DNA of 64,000 bases from Gnetum montanum (taxonomy: Eukaryota > Streptophyta > Gnetopsida > Gnetales > Gnetaceae), in contig MNCI01022058.1 of assembly GCA_015680685.1 (NCBI GenBank), positions 130,943-194,942 of the forward strand, read 5' to 3'. Shown one piece after another: positions 36,095 to 47,589 of the stretch. Position 1 is the first letter of the stretch; every line of letters starts with the position of its first letter. The notes beneath the pieces are model-generated. The model worked only from the letters and a program-made list of their open reading frames with translations. It searched no databases and was not told the DNA's origin. A program made the translations under genes and the position numbers.

Positions 36095-38141
36095 CTCAGT
36101 CATGGGAGAGATGGCCATCCATGCTAACCATCCACATGGCTCCTTAATTTTTCATCTTTTTCTTTTTCACTTTTTTGTTTTACACATTATTGATTTTTAC
36201 CCATTTTCTCAATTTTTTGTTTTGCAACATCATTAGTATGTTTTATCTTTCTTGAATATTTTATACTTTTTTATAACTTTTTTTATTTTTTTACTTTATT
36301 ATGTTTTTGTATGGCACTTTTCATTATTTTTGCTAATAAAAGTGCTTTATTACCATGAGATGTAGTGCCACTGTTGTTGTTTACTAATGATGGTTTATGC
36401 TTAATGTTGTGATTGTCAATGTCTTGTTTCTTTTTTTTTCTTTTTTCTTTTTTGAACTTTGATTGTTTGATAACTATGACATGATTTATTTTTCATGGAA
36501 TAGGTAGTAAGTGCACAACATCCACCCATTCATCAACTTTATGGTTTTTCTTGTTTTGGAAATTTGAGATCCCTTTCATTAAATCAACTTTTAATAAATT
36601 GGTGACCTTGGTAGTTTTAAAAATTGGGAAGGATTCAAAAGGTTTGTACAGGGTGTGACCTCAAGGGGACTTAATTCCCTTTGTACTCTTCTACTTACTT
36701 GGGTGCTTAAGTGTTTTCATTGACTACTTGTCATTCCATGTTTCAATAATAGGAAGTCAAATAAAGTCTTTGCATGGTGTGGTTCCCATCCAATATATAT
36801 ATATATATATAACAAAATAAAAAAACATGATGGGAATTCAAAGCACACCCCTAAGATAAATAAATGGGCTACAAGCACTGGTTATGGGACTAGAACGACA
36901 TGTTACACATGCCTGAAGGTCCCCTCTAACTAAGGCCCTCTCTCACTTTATATCTCTTTTTCTTCTCTTTATGGAACAGTGGTTGTTTTATGGGAGCATG
37001 CTTGTGTCTTGAGAGGATGGATCAATCTTGGAGTGGTCATGTGAAGTCACTAAAAGAAGCTAGTTTAGATTTGGACTGAGGATGGGTCTTCCCAGGTCAT
37101 TTTAAACACAAACTCCACAAGGGACTTCTTGTGACCTCAATTCGGGATTTCATCCCACCTTCTCAATCATCCATATATGCTACCATAACTCACCTCACTG
37201 CCAGTTTCCATGTTATGCTCAATGTCTTAGTTTGATGCATTGGAATTCTTCGATAGATTCTTTAGGGTTGGTCCTTAACTTTTCATGACCATTAATTGAT
37301 TGTGGGGCCCACTGACTCCTTAGTTGAGGTAATGCAAGGGCAACAAGGGCATGTGCTTACTATGGGGAGGATCGACGTGTATATCTTTTGGTTTCATTAG
37401 TTAAGTTCCTTACTTTAGACATTGCTACAATCCTATCTTTCGCATATTCCATTGTGTATCCCACTCAGTGCTCCTTAAACTTTCATTCAATTTATTCTCC
37501 AAACCATTTTCTCAATTTTCTATATTTTCTATGCTTCAACACCCTCTTCTACTATTCTCATCATGTTCGTGGCTTTTTGGGCTTTCATTTGATCCCAATT
37601 TCACTCAAAAACTTCTTGTATTTTGGAAGTTTGACTAAAGTCAATGCAAGTCAACAGTGGTCAACAACCACGTCAACTAAGCCTATTTGATGGCCCATCA
37701 ACTAGGCCCTGTTAACACATGTCAAAAATCTTATAAATAGCACCACAAACTTTGAGTTTTTTTAACATTTTCTTCCTAACAAAAGAGGATTTTTTGCCAT
37801 TTTTCAAAGCCCCTAGAGCCCATAACTTCCTGACCGTTTATCAAAATCACTCCATTCTTTGATCCTACAACAACCAAAGGCAAGCTCTTTATTATGGGGG
37901 CCATAAACCTTAAGGTTTACAATAAATCTATTTTTTTTGAAAATTTTTCTGACTCCCCCAAAAGGGATTAATGATTACAATAATATGAAACTATCAAATT
38001 TTGAGGGTTAACCCTTCCAACACCCTTTGGAATGACTTATTACCATTAAAACACAAATACAATAATGATTAAAATGGATTAAATCAACCATAATCACAAC
38101 TTAGCCAAGTGTAACTATCCTAAGGAGATAAGGTATCCCAA
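36095..38141 (+). other. E3 spacer between integrase and the extra ORF
   Basis: No coding evidence. It holds an (AT)n run at about 36793-36812, T-rich tracts, the 3' noncoding block shared with E1, E2 and E4 (about 37250-37430), and a second LTR-like promoter region near 37670-37740. Short ORFs here look accidental. Confidence 0.5.
37732..37739 (+). promoter_or_regulatory. Possible internal promoter (TATA box) ahead of the extra ORF
   Basis: TATAAATA about 400 bp upstream of the ATG at 38142. The preceding bases (ctaagcc, then acatgtc) resemble the stretch before the TATA box of the E3 3' LTR, so it may be derived from an LTR U3. No transcription evidence. Confidence 0.35.
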
Positions 38142-40960
38142 TTGTTTCATGTTACACAACAATTGCTAACCCATGGTCATGTTGGGATTACAAATTATGC
38201 CAAGACTAAAACAACTGTAGGAAAGAGAATCCTCTTAACCAAGGGAGAAATGGCCCAAAATTGGAAGGGGCCAACAAGAACAACCCCAAGAACAACCAAA
38301 AGCAACCCATGTAATGAGACTTCTTTAAGAGGAGCCCGAAGTCAAATTTGTTCAACAAATTCCTGAAGAAGAAGTTCCAATAGAACAATCGCAGTGAGGG
38401 GAAGCACCAGGACCCATACCAAGGCTTGAAGTCACACTAACACAAGCCTACCTTGACACCATCAAGCCCCATGAGATCCAAAGCTCAATTCTCCAGGAAC
38501 TGAACTTTGGACCATTTTTAGAGCATGCTCCATCAAAGGTGAAAACACAATTGCAAACTTCTCCCATGTGGCTAGTCATCACTTCCAATGGGAAGTGGTA
38601 CATGGGAGAGACGTATCTCTTTTGGAATAATAGAAGGCTAGGCTCAATAGTGAAAATTAAGGATATTCAAGTGTCCTACTCAGCTAAAGCTATCGCACAG
38701 GTGCTTAGGTTGCCTAATACTAGGACACAACTGGTAGAGCTATCAACACAAGCTGACCCTAAAGCTAAAAAGGAGTGGACCCAGTGGTGTTACGGGGTTG
38801 ACCATATGAAGTTCGGCATGCTCACACTAGCATAACGCATATACTTCAAAATAGTAGCCTATCACCTCAATCTGACCATGAGTCCCAGCAAGGTTACTTC
38901 CTTTTCCACTTGAGCATGCACTACTCTAAGTGGGAGATTTTGGTGAACCTTCCACAATTTATATATTTAAAGATTGAGAAGTGCTTCAAATAAAATGAAT
39001 GTGGAAGGAAAACCTTGCCTTTTCCATGGCTCATCCAAAAACTTTGCAAAAGGACAAGGATCATCTACTATGCAAATGACATGATCAAGCATGATCCTTT
39101 GGCCTCATGGTCTGAAATGATGAAGCATAAGACACCTATTGTGACTAAAGAAGGGGAGCAGTAGTCACCACCTCCACCACCTACTCAACAAACAACACCA
39201 AAGACCTACACAAGCATTGAGTGCTTACTTGAAATCCAACAATAGATCTTGCCTAAGTAGGAGCAATGTACAGGAACAAGTGGTGGAGATCCATCTGTAT
39301 CTCGACCTATGATAAGTTACCTTAATGAGGTGGCTCAAACAATTAGCTAGATGGAAAGAGGTGCATCAATATTCTCTACCCAATGAATGTAGTTAACCAT
39401 GAGTTTGGATCTTAATGCCCAAGAGGTGATGATGTCTTTATTTCAACACCATTTATTCCTAGAAATATTTGGGAATGCTACCTTCTTTTTGGTGTATTTG
39501 GATGAAGGTGAGGGGGCAACTATATTGGTGATGCAACATCAAGGGTAGGACACTACTGTTGAATTTGTTGGTCACTGAATTTCTAAAGTGCTCAAAGCAC
39601 CTGCGACATCTATACGAAACATATCTACACTTCAAGATGTGTAGATATCCGTAGGCATGGTCAGCGAAAAATTAAGTGTAGCCTAGCATGAAGAGTGGCT
39701 AGACTGACTAGTGGGGATTAGGCAATTGATTTCGAATATCTTTAATTTTCTAGATAACATTATTGCAATCCAATTAGAGCTATTGGGAGCAAAGGACAAG
39801 TGCATCATCCTAGAGGGGAAACTTGAAATGGCCTAAGCACAAAACCAATGCTTGATTGTGGAAGTAGCTGAATTACTTGCCCATTTTGCTGCTCCTGCAC
39901 TCCTCGACCCAGTAGTAACTAGAGATGAAGCTTTTCAACAGCTTCAAGAATGACTAAAGCAAGTTGAGGAGGAAATGGTGATGACCATCTTCAACTAGTC
40001 CATAGCAAAAGCATAAACCTACTCGGTTTAGAAGGAATTGGTTCATATGTGCTAAGAAAATGAGTCACTGACTATAGAAAATCATTTCCTATGCAATGTT
40101 GATGCATAGAAACAATAGATGCAGAAATTCATTCATCAACAACAAGAGCAGCTTGCCAAGGTAAATGTAGAATTGAGGAAATCGGTCACAGAGAATCATA
40201 ATCTATCTACGAAGGAAGTTTGGCCTTACACTAGAAATCTACCATTGAGATTGCTACCTGGAAAAATAAGGCTCTCAAATTTGAAAGAGTTAAGAATAAC
40301 CATAGAGATCAAGTTGGCCTACAGAAGGAAGTGAATGAGAAGCAAATTCAAATGGCTAAGGCAAAGGTAAACAAGGCCCTCCAGCAAGGAAGAGAGGTAT
40401 GGAAACCCATCATTGATGGAATAGATGCCTATATCATAGTAGAGATGCACCTGAAGGAGTTGTAAATTGAAGAAATGATAAAGTATATGGAATTAGCCAA
40501 TCTTCATTATGCAAACTTGACAATGCTGACTTCCAAACAAGCATAGTCAAAACTTGAAAAGCAAGTGGCCAGCTCATACTTGCTATACGAGGCATAGTTC
40601 AAACATCATAAGGACACCAAGCAAAAGCTTAAGACAGCAAATGTTGAACTCAAAGTTCTCAGGGCATAATTCACAGATCAACGATCAACTGTCAAGAACT
40701 TGGCCAAGAGAATAAATGATTACCAAGAGCTGAAAGATGCAATCAGAGCATTTGACATCAAGTGTAAACAATTTCTTACCTAGTTCATCAATGCTAAGAA
40801 GTTATTTTCAGTGATTCCCTATCCTTGGGATGTGCCTATTTTGACCCACATTAGTGAAGCTGCATGGATGGTGCACAATCCCAAGAGTAAGGAGAAGAAA
40901 ATGAAAGCATTGTTGGATGCTTTTCACCTTCCACTAGAAGTTGTAGCAGTAGCAGGATAA
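38142..40960 (+). pseudogene. E3 extra ORF downstream of integrase (Athila-type third ORF, decayed)
   Basis: After integrase, where Athila-group elements carry an additional (sometimes called env-like) ORF, readable coding-like sequence resumes. The best open part is 38539-38835, with an MGETYLFWNNRRLG segment and the ISYSAKAI/VLRLP-like pattern near 38670-38720, reminiscent of the plant transposon-associated domain found in Athila ORF1-type proteins. From about 40119 to 40960 the translation is rich in Lys/Glu/Gln heptads, suggesting a coiled coil, broken by several stops. I see no convincing signal peptide or transmembrane anchor, so the envelope label is not supported. Function unknown. 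Confidence 0.5.
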
Positions 40961-41270
40961 TGACAACCACTTCTACTGTTGCACATGCCAAAAGTTAGTG
41001 AAGGTCCTTTAGAACCCCAGGAGCCTCCACACCTAAGATTGTTTAATCTTCCCAACCAACTTCATGACATCAGAGGACAAGCTGTCCAATTTTGCAAAGT
41101 TGTGTAGTGGTGTTCAATTTTGTGTCATGAACACCACAATTTTTTGTAATGTGTTGATTCATGCACTTGGACACTTAGTTTTGTCAAGTTAATTTGTTGA
41201 GAATAGAGTTAGTCAATAATCCCATACCTTCCTAATTTTGTAAAGAAAGTCAAGGATGAGTTTTCATTCG

Positions 41271-41282
41271 GTCATGGAGGTA
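41271..41282 (+). other. E3 polypurine tract
   Basis: GTCATGGAGGTA immediately precedes the 3' LTR (TGATGAG at 41283). The same position in E1, E2 and E4 has CATGGGGGTA, CATGGGAGTA or similar on the minus strand. Confidence 0.7.
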
Positions 41283-42136
41283 TGATGAGTCACAATTGGC
41301 TGTGTCGACAAGGCCTCGTCGACTAAGCCCCATTGATGCATTTTCTCATGTGTCAATGTGACCCCATTGATGAGTCCATTTTTGCTTATAAATACATGCT
41401 CACCAACTGTATTTATGATATTAATCAGTTGTAGTGTAGCGAAGCTCTTACAGTTTTTACATTTGAGAGTTAGAATATTTTCTGGAGTGCCCACAATAGG
41501 AGACATGAGTATATGGATCTTTATTTGAGCATTGTTGTACCTAAGCACGATAGTATGTGTGGCAATAAAGACGAGCTTCTTGAGAAACCTTGCAACATTA
41601 TGGATAGTTTAAATGTTGTATTTATGCATTCATTTTTTTTATTAAATACTCAATTAATTAAGCTAAATAGATTAAATGCATAAGTATGACTACTTTGAGC
41701 TTAAACATGTATTCGCTTGGTAATCCCAGCAGTGTTATTGCTTGGTGCACCTAGTAGTGTAGCGCTTGGTAACCCAGCAATGGATATGTGGGTTCAAGAC
41801 ATGTATGGAAAGTGGGAAAAATGCTTATGTTAGGACTAGTTAGAGATCAGTGAATTAGTTAAATTAAATTAGTCATTAAATTACTTTATCTTTCTTTCTT
41901 CAAGCACCAAAGAACATAAAACATAAAACAATAAAAATCATATACCTCGATTACACTTAACCATACCATGTGCATCATAAGTGTAGTTAGGAAGACAATG
42001 AATGACCTTATAGCAAGGTTCATTGCCTAGAAGAGTAGTGTACTAGAAACTATAAAGTCCATAGAATTCAACCAAATCATGCATGAATGCTTTGTGATTC
42101 ATATGGTTGGGTGTAGGGGTACCTCACTGTTCATCA
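41283..42136 (+). repeat. E3 3' LTR
   Basis: Starts TGATGAG and ends TTCATCA (854 bp), followed by TSD ATAAC. The TATA box is at 41387-41394, about 104 bp from the LTR start. This intact copy shows where E1 and E2 entered the 5' LTR: after the equivalents of 41957 (ACACT) and 41966 (CATAC). Confidence 0.9.
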
Positions 42137-42141
42137 ATAAC

Positions 42142-42240
42142 GTATCTATGCTTAAAGCTCATTGTATTCATTCTACATATCTAGCATGCATGCAAAACAC
42201 AAATTAACATTTTAAGTGTGAATGAAAGTAAACATTAGCC
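42142..42240 (-). mobile_element. E0: old LTR fragment, right half
   Basis: After the second ATAAC, 'tatctatgcttaaagctcattg' and 'gaatgaaagtaaacatta' follow the order of other nest-family LTRs downstream of ttaccaagt (compare 29220-29320). Similarity fades by about 42240-42295. Confidence 0.5.
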
Positions 42241-42303
42241 TGTATACATAAAAGTATAAATTCATGAGTTGTGATAATAATTAGTGTTCTAATAACTTTC
42301 TTC

Positions 42304-42408
42304 AATGGTGAGGGTTTCAGTGGCAAGGGTTTTAGTGATGAGGGTTTTAGTGGTGAGGGTTTTAGCAACAAGGGTTTCAATGGTGAAGGTTTCAATGGAG
42401 AGGGTTTT
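42304..42408. repeat. 15-bp minisatellite, seven units
   Basis: Seven consecutive 15-bp units of the form AGTGGTGAGGGTTTT, with changes mainly in the third to seventh base, plus a partial unit. The ORF across it is a repeat artefact. Confidence 0.85.
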
Positions 42409-42440
42409 AGCATTGATATGAGGCAATAAGAAGTTTAGCA

Positions 42441-43660
42441 TTGATATTGCATGCAATGTGGCCAAATTTAGTATGTCATCCTTCAAGCAAAACTACTACT
42501 TCTTTTCCTTTTTATGAATTGTCTGTTGATTTATATGAATATATTACTCAAGAAATTTTTGGAAGCTATGTTTTTTTGCAAATTGTAGGCTATTTACCTC
42601 ATTTCTTAAGTTTTTTTAATCATTTAAATTTGATTTCAAAAGATCAAGGTTTGGATGCCATCCATTTTCATTTGTGATAGTAGAATTTGTTAATTCAATG
42701 ATGGTTTCTAGGCCTCTTGATATTGGTGTTTTTAATCATTGTCATGCTTTCTTGATTATTTAGAAGTGAACTACCTCTTTTAATCTAGCATCTCCTAAAT
42801 TTTGAAAGGTTCCTAGTTTTATTGAATTGTCAAATCTTCCATTAATTTTTGAAAAAGTTGAAAGGAATATTGTCTCTCGTATTGGGCCACTCAAGCATTT
42901 TAAAACCCATACTACAACTAGTGGTTTTTGCAAAAGTCAATATATGATTGAAGTGGATATTAATTCACTTAAGAGAGAAATTATTTTGCATGCTATCAAA
43001 ACTGATTATGCATAGAGGGTTGTTTATTACAATTTTCCAAAGTCATGTCACTATTGTCATTGAGAGGGTCACATGTTTGATTCATGTCCTTTTATGCTGC
43101 AAAAAAGCCAATGCAGGAACATCAGCAACAAGCTATTGTAAATGCTACTAAGGTTTCTTTGCAAATGTTATAGATCATGCTAAGGTTTTTTCTACATATG
43201 CTACAAATCCTAGGATTATTTCTTTTGTTGATATTTCAATAGTTAGCCCACCCTTTTCTTTTAGTACTATTCAACAAAATGTATCTTTAAGGAATGTTCC
43301 AAAGAAATCAATTTCAAAAAAAATTTCATTGACTAAGGGGAAACAAATATATGTTTCTCAGATTTCACAAAATCCTATTGTTGACTCAAATGATTTTTAA
43401 TTGGTTATTCATAATAAAAAATGTCAAGAAAGTCTATCTCTCGATGATTACATGTCAAATCTTTAGAATGAACAACATGTTCAAGATATTTTAACTACTA
43501 ATAATATGTTTGCACCTATTGGTTAAGATATGGAGATAATATCTTTTGATAATGTTGATTCTATTAATAGGGTAGGGGCTTCCTCCTCCTCCAAACAATG
43601 TTAATATTTTCATGGAATGTCCAGTTTTCTACCCCAAAGAAAAGTTTTTTTAGGATTGGT
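42441..43660 (+). pseudogene. LINE remnant 1: ORF1 C-terminus and endonuclease start
   Basis: 42827-43015 gives a DUF4283-like C-terminal part leading to a zinc knuckle at about 43050-43090 (CHYCH-stop-EGH...SC, spacing CX2CX4HX4C) with a stop inside. After a Ser/Thr/Lys-rich tail, a SWNVQFSTPKK-type segment near 43610 resembles the first residues of a plant LINE endonuclease. No RT found downstream. Confidence 0.5.
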
Positions 43661-45703
43661 TGTAAGAATGAAAATCGAAAAAGACATCCCCAAAATAATT
43701 AAGCCTTCTCTTTTTATTAATTTGAAGTTTTTCTTCTCTACAGTACTTCTTTGCTTTTGTACTCTGGATTTTTATTTTTAATATATATTTTTTTGGTCTG
43801 ACACCCCTCCTCCAATAAATTCATGAGTTATGTCCAGATACAATGAAAATGAAGAAATCTTAATCTTATTGTCATTTATGAGTTGTGACCAGATACAAAT
43901 CACTTGAATAAGATTCCATTAATTAGTTCACATTCATTGTCCAAGCACTGATTGATTATCTTCTAAGTTACTGATGAGGCATCTAGTGGCATTTTATATG
44001 TCTATTATAAGCTCTGTATTTGGAAAGTGTATCATGCACCTTATGTTTAAAGTCTAGCATGTTTGATTGTGGTTTGTGTTTCTCAGGTATGCTCCCTTGC
44101 CTTTGGTATCATACTTTTGGGTTATGTGCATGTCGTAAGCTTCTTAGGATGTTTCTAACCTCGTTCGGGCATATTAAGATCCTTTTGACCTATTCCCTTG
44201 GGTTTTGGGTCTCATCCAAAACTAACACTTAGAATCCTTGTAGGGGAGGGGGAGTGTGCACTGACACCCTACATCAATGCACCCCTTGCTTGTCCAAGTT
44301 TAGGCCCAAGTGCTAAAAGTATGATTTGACTGGCTAGGGTTGTGTTGGCAAATCTTTGTTGACTTCTAGGCACTAATGAACCTTCACCTTTTTTCATGAA
44401 AACTATAAATACTAAGATGAGCTCTCATGCACATCATAGACATATCATTCATTTCATTTTGGCTTTTGGCATCTGGTTTTTATGAAGAGCTCTTTCTCTA
44501 TTAGGTAAGTTAATTTCTTTCCTTGTTGTATCTATATTTGAGTTATAGCTTTCACAAGTGTAGCTAGACTTTGTTAGAGTGCTATCTTGCTTACATAGTC
44601 CGAAACCATTTGGTCAATGTGAAGTCTAGTGTTTTCATGCTGAATAAAGCTCATGGTTTTTCCTTATTCTTCATTGATACCTTAAACATTAAAACATTAA
44701 AAATATTTATTTACTTTCTATTTTATCAAGCTATGATGATTTGTTCATTATTCAATGAGGTCATAACTATATTGCAGGGTGTTGGGCTATTGAGGTTGTA
44801 ACTAAGAGCTATTTTTATTGCATTTTGCATAATACTGAGTTATAGGTTCAATTTCGATGGGTAATGCTGAGTTATATAAAGTTCTAATTGGACTATATAT
44901 CTTGGAGTGTACCTATGTTTTAGTTATTTTGGATGTCCCATCCCCAAAATTATTTCTGGTTTAAAAACAATGAGGTGTTATCTTAGTGGTAAAACACTTG
45001 ATTTGGAAGCCATATTTAGATTCCAATGGACAATGCTTTATCATATAAAGTTCTAATTGAACTATATATTTTAGGGTGTACCTATGTTTCACTTATTTTA
45101 GGCTACAGCACTCAATTATTTTTGGTTTCACAGCCATATATCCATGACCAAAAATCAAATGATAAAAAATTAGAGAAAATAAGCAAGAAATATGAAGTGC
45201 ATCTTCTAGTGGTGGACCAGAGCATTGCTAGATCAGGTCTATGTGAAAATGCTGAGATTGGGTGGGCCGTTGGATCCATAGAATCGATTAGATTGGATTT
45301 TGTTTTTCTTTATTTCTCGTGGGTGAAAAACCTAGTTCGGGTGGGCCATTGAACAAGGGTTTCAGAGTGGAATCTTGTCAATCTACATAGGCAGATGGGA
45401 TAGTGGCTTCTATCCAAATGACTTGAGCATCTATTGTGGATTTTTCTTCTAGCCCATGCATTTTTCATGGCAATGAAGTATGACTTTTGGGAGTGGTGGC
45501 ACTAGACTTGTTATAAGCTCAGGATCTAGAGAATTTGTCTACAAGATTGAATCAAGTAGGACCTTTTGCCATTTGCAATGCCTTTAGCCATTCGATGAAT
45601 CGGTGTCCCAGTGAGTCTATTCCTTTATGCTTATATTTTTTTTCTTAATACATTCTTTGCTCTAATAAACTAAAGTGTTTGGGCTAGGGCCCAATGGGTC
45701 TGC
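43661..45703. other. Noncoding, repeat-derived DNA
   Basis: No gene. A 169-bp-spaced duplication (44860-44963 and 45029-45128, sharing tataaagttctaatt and ggtgtaccta-type sequence) surrounds a tRNA-like stretch, TAGTGGTAAAACACTTGA at about 44988-45005. A TATA-like ctataaatac lies at about 44402. Other ORFs look accidental. Confidence 0.5.
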
Positions 45704-46456
45704 ATGACCCAAACTATCTCTCCATTCTTTGATGTTAGAGGAAAAAAATGTAAAATAATGGACTCCTTCAACAGTGATTCGCATCTCACTAATAATACTA
45801 CTAAAATGGATGATAATGACAATGTTTTATGGTTTGACTTTCCCGAAAACATCTTTGATCAAACCATTCAAACATTTACCCATCTTTATGTAATTGGTTT
45901 TTTTATTAGCAAGATTCCTCATGCGTTAGTTTTCTAGGAATGGGCCAAAAAGTTCTGGGAACCTCGTAACATTAGATTAACCCTAGCTTCTAACCTTACC
46001 AAAGGGTTTTTTCTTTTCACCTTTGAAACCAGGGCTATGGTAGATTTCATGAAACAACAATCAATTTGGAACATCTACGGATCCTTTTTAGTGCTTCAAC
46101 CTTGGAAGGAGGATTTTGACCTTGAAAAAGAAAGTAAAAGTATTTTGCCAATTTGGATAGAATTTCCAAGGCTCCCATCTCATTTTTCTCCCCATGTTGA
46201 CATTCTTGCTATGCAAGTTGGGGAGGTCATCAGTATGAAGTCCTTTTCAGGTTTCTGTCTAAGACCAACTCAACAAGTGTGTGTTAAAATTGATATGCAA
46301 AAGCAACGTCTCGACTCACTGGAATTTACTGCGAAAGGAAGGACTTTTGTTCAAAAAATTTCATATCTTACACTTCCAAACTATTGTTATTATTGTCTTG
46401 ATCCTAATCATCGAAAAGCTCAATGTCCAAAGTTATTGGCCAAGATTAAAGTCTAA
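45704..46456 (+). pseudogene. LINE remnant 2: DUF4283 zinc-knuckle ORF1, one stop
   Basis: One frame of 251 codons interrupted by a single TAG at 45935-45937. It contains the DUF4283-type domain (about residues 75-190: FETRAMVDFM, LQPWKEDF, ILPIWIEFPRLP) followed by a canonical CX2CX4HX4C knuckle (CYYCLDPNHRKAQC, about 46384-46425). This is the nucleic-acid-binding ORF1 of plant L1-like LINEs. It is the best-preserved LINE part in the window. Confidence 0.75.
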
Positions 46457-46869
46457 AGAATTTTAGCTAAATAGGTTAGCAAAGAATTAAAAGATAAAAA
46501 AATTTCTAAGGATATAGGTAATGATACTGTTGAGGTGCACTTAGCTAACCCTTCTTCTTCGAACCCGAAGATGTCAGATGCAGAAGATATGAATATTAAG
46601 GATACTGATGTTACTAAGAATCCTCTTAATTAAGAAGGGGCCCCAAAAGATGTTACTAGTGGCTGGGAGCAAGTTACCTGAAAATCTTATGCCTCAGTCA
46701 CACGAGATAATCCTATCTTTAGCGATTTCCCTAAAGGGCACTAATCCCTGGTTGTTGCTAATGCTAATCAGTTCGCTAGCAAAAGAACAAGTGCTCGTTG
46801 TCCTTTAGTAAATAGTTTGAGTCTAGGAACTCTTTTATGGATTTAGTGGTTGAGGGGGATTCTCCTTCA

Positions 46870-46983
46870 TCTTCACATACACAATGTAGGGGACTCTCAA
46901 ATCCATGTAGGAAACATAGAGTCCAAGACTATATTTGTAGGCGTTCCCTCAATGTTGTTTGTATTCAGGAAGTTAAAATTTAA
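46870..46983 (+). pseudogene. LINE remnant 2: endonuclease N-terminus
   Basis: CRGLSNPCRKHRVQDY followed by NVVCIQEVKI is the start of an L1-type endonuclease (WNxRGL ... QExK). It ends abruptly at about 46983, where opposite-strand LINE sequence begins. Confidence 0.6.
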
Positions 46984-47500
46984 GGATTCCATCCAAACTT
47001 ATCCTCTAGATGCTTAATCGTATTAAAGTCTCTTACGATGATCCAATTAGCAATGTGCAAGTTGTGCCTAAGCCAATTCCAGAAAAGCTTCCAGCCATTC
47101 AGATTACAAAGGGCATAAATGGAGATGATCCCTAGGATTTCATTAGTATATTGTAACTGAACCCAACAACAATGCCCTAAATTACCATGCCTGTGATCAA
47201 TAATAGCCTCCTACCACTTACTATGAAGAAGAATTATAGCTCCCCTTTTTCCATGTTCATGGTGAGAAAAAACATAATAACTATTAGGAAAAATACTCTT
47301 ACATTTCATCAAGTTGTTTGGGATATCTACACTTTAAGCAAGGAACACAAGGGCTTCGGCCTCACGTCTATTGAGCACCAAAGTATTCTCTTGGCCTCCA
47401 AGTGGGTCACTCGTTGTATAGAAGGAGATGAAGCTTGAAAGATCCTTTTTAGGCATAATATTTCTTATCTTGGTAATCACCATAGATGGAAAAACACTCA
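46984..47500 (-). pseudogene. LINE endonuclease fragment, opposite strand
   Basis: Read on the minus strand from about 47450 to 46984 it shows LGGQENTLVLNRREAEALVFLA, then HGKRGAIILLHSKW, the VQLQYTNEILGIISIYA block and WIIVRDFN, the order of an L1-type endonuclease. At least two in-frame stops. Its orientation is opposite to the LINE parts on both sides. Confidence 0.6.
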
Positions 47501-47589
47501 TTGGAGCAATTGGATCATCAGCAAAGGTTCTTAGAAGATTATACATTCTTTCTTGTTCAAGCAAAATTGGCGGTGTTGGAGTCAACTTA

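Larger units (their letters stand above)
4000..42136 (+). mobile_element. E3: Athila/Tat-like Ty3/gypsy retrotransposon, host of the nest
   Basis: Bounded by TSD ATAAC at 3995-3999 and 42137-42141. The 5' LTR (reassembled from 4000-4671, 12485-12493 and 29649-29818, about 851 bp) is interrupted by E1 and E2. The 3' LTR is 41283-42136 (854 bp). Without the nested DNA the element is about 13.2 kb. Order: PBS 29819, gag, protease, RT, RNase H, integrase, a 2-kb spacer, an extra ORF, PPT, 3' LTR. RT carries an FMDDF active-site box and there is no chromodomain, which with the tRNA-Asp PBS points to the Athila/Tat side of Ty3/gypsy. Many stops and frameshifts make it inactive. Confidence 0.9.

Noticed and set aside
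38142-40960. Envelope gene in E3
   Set aside because: Position fits env-like ORFs of Athila elements, but no signal peptide, membrane anchor or fusion segment can be seen, so only 'extra ORF' is claimed.
42204-42486. KPSPLKPLPLKPSPLK-type repeat proteins
   Set aside because: Produced by the 15-bp minisatellite in two frames; no sign of a gene.
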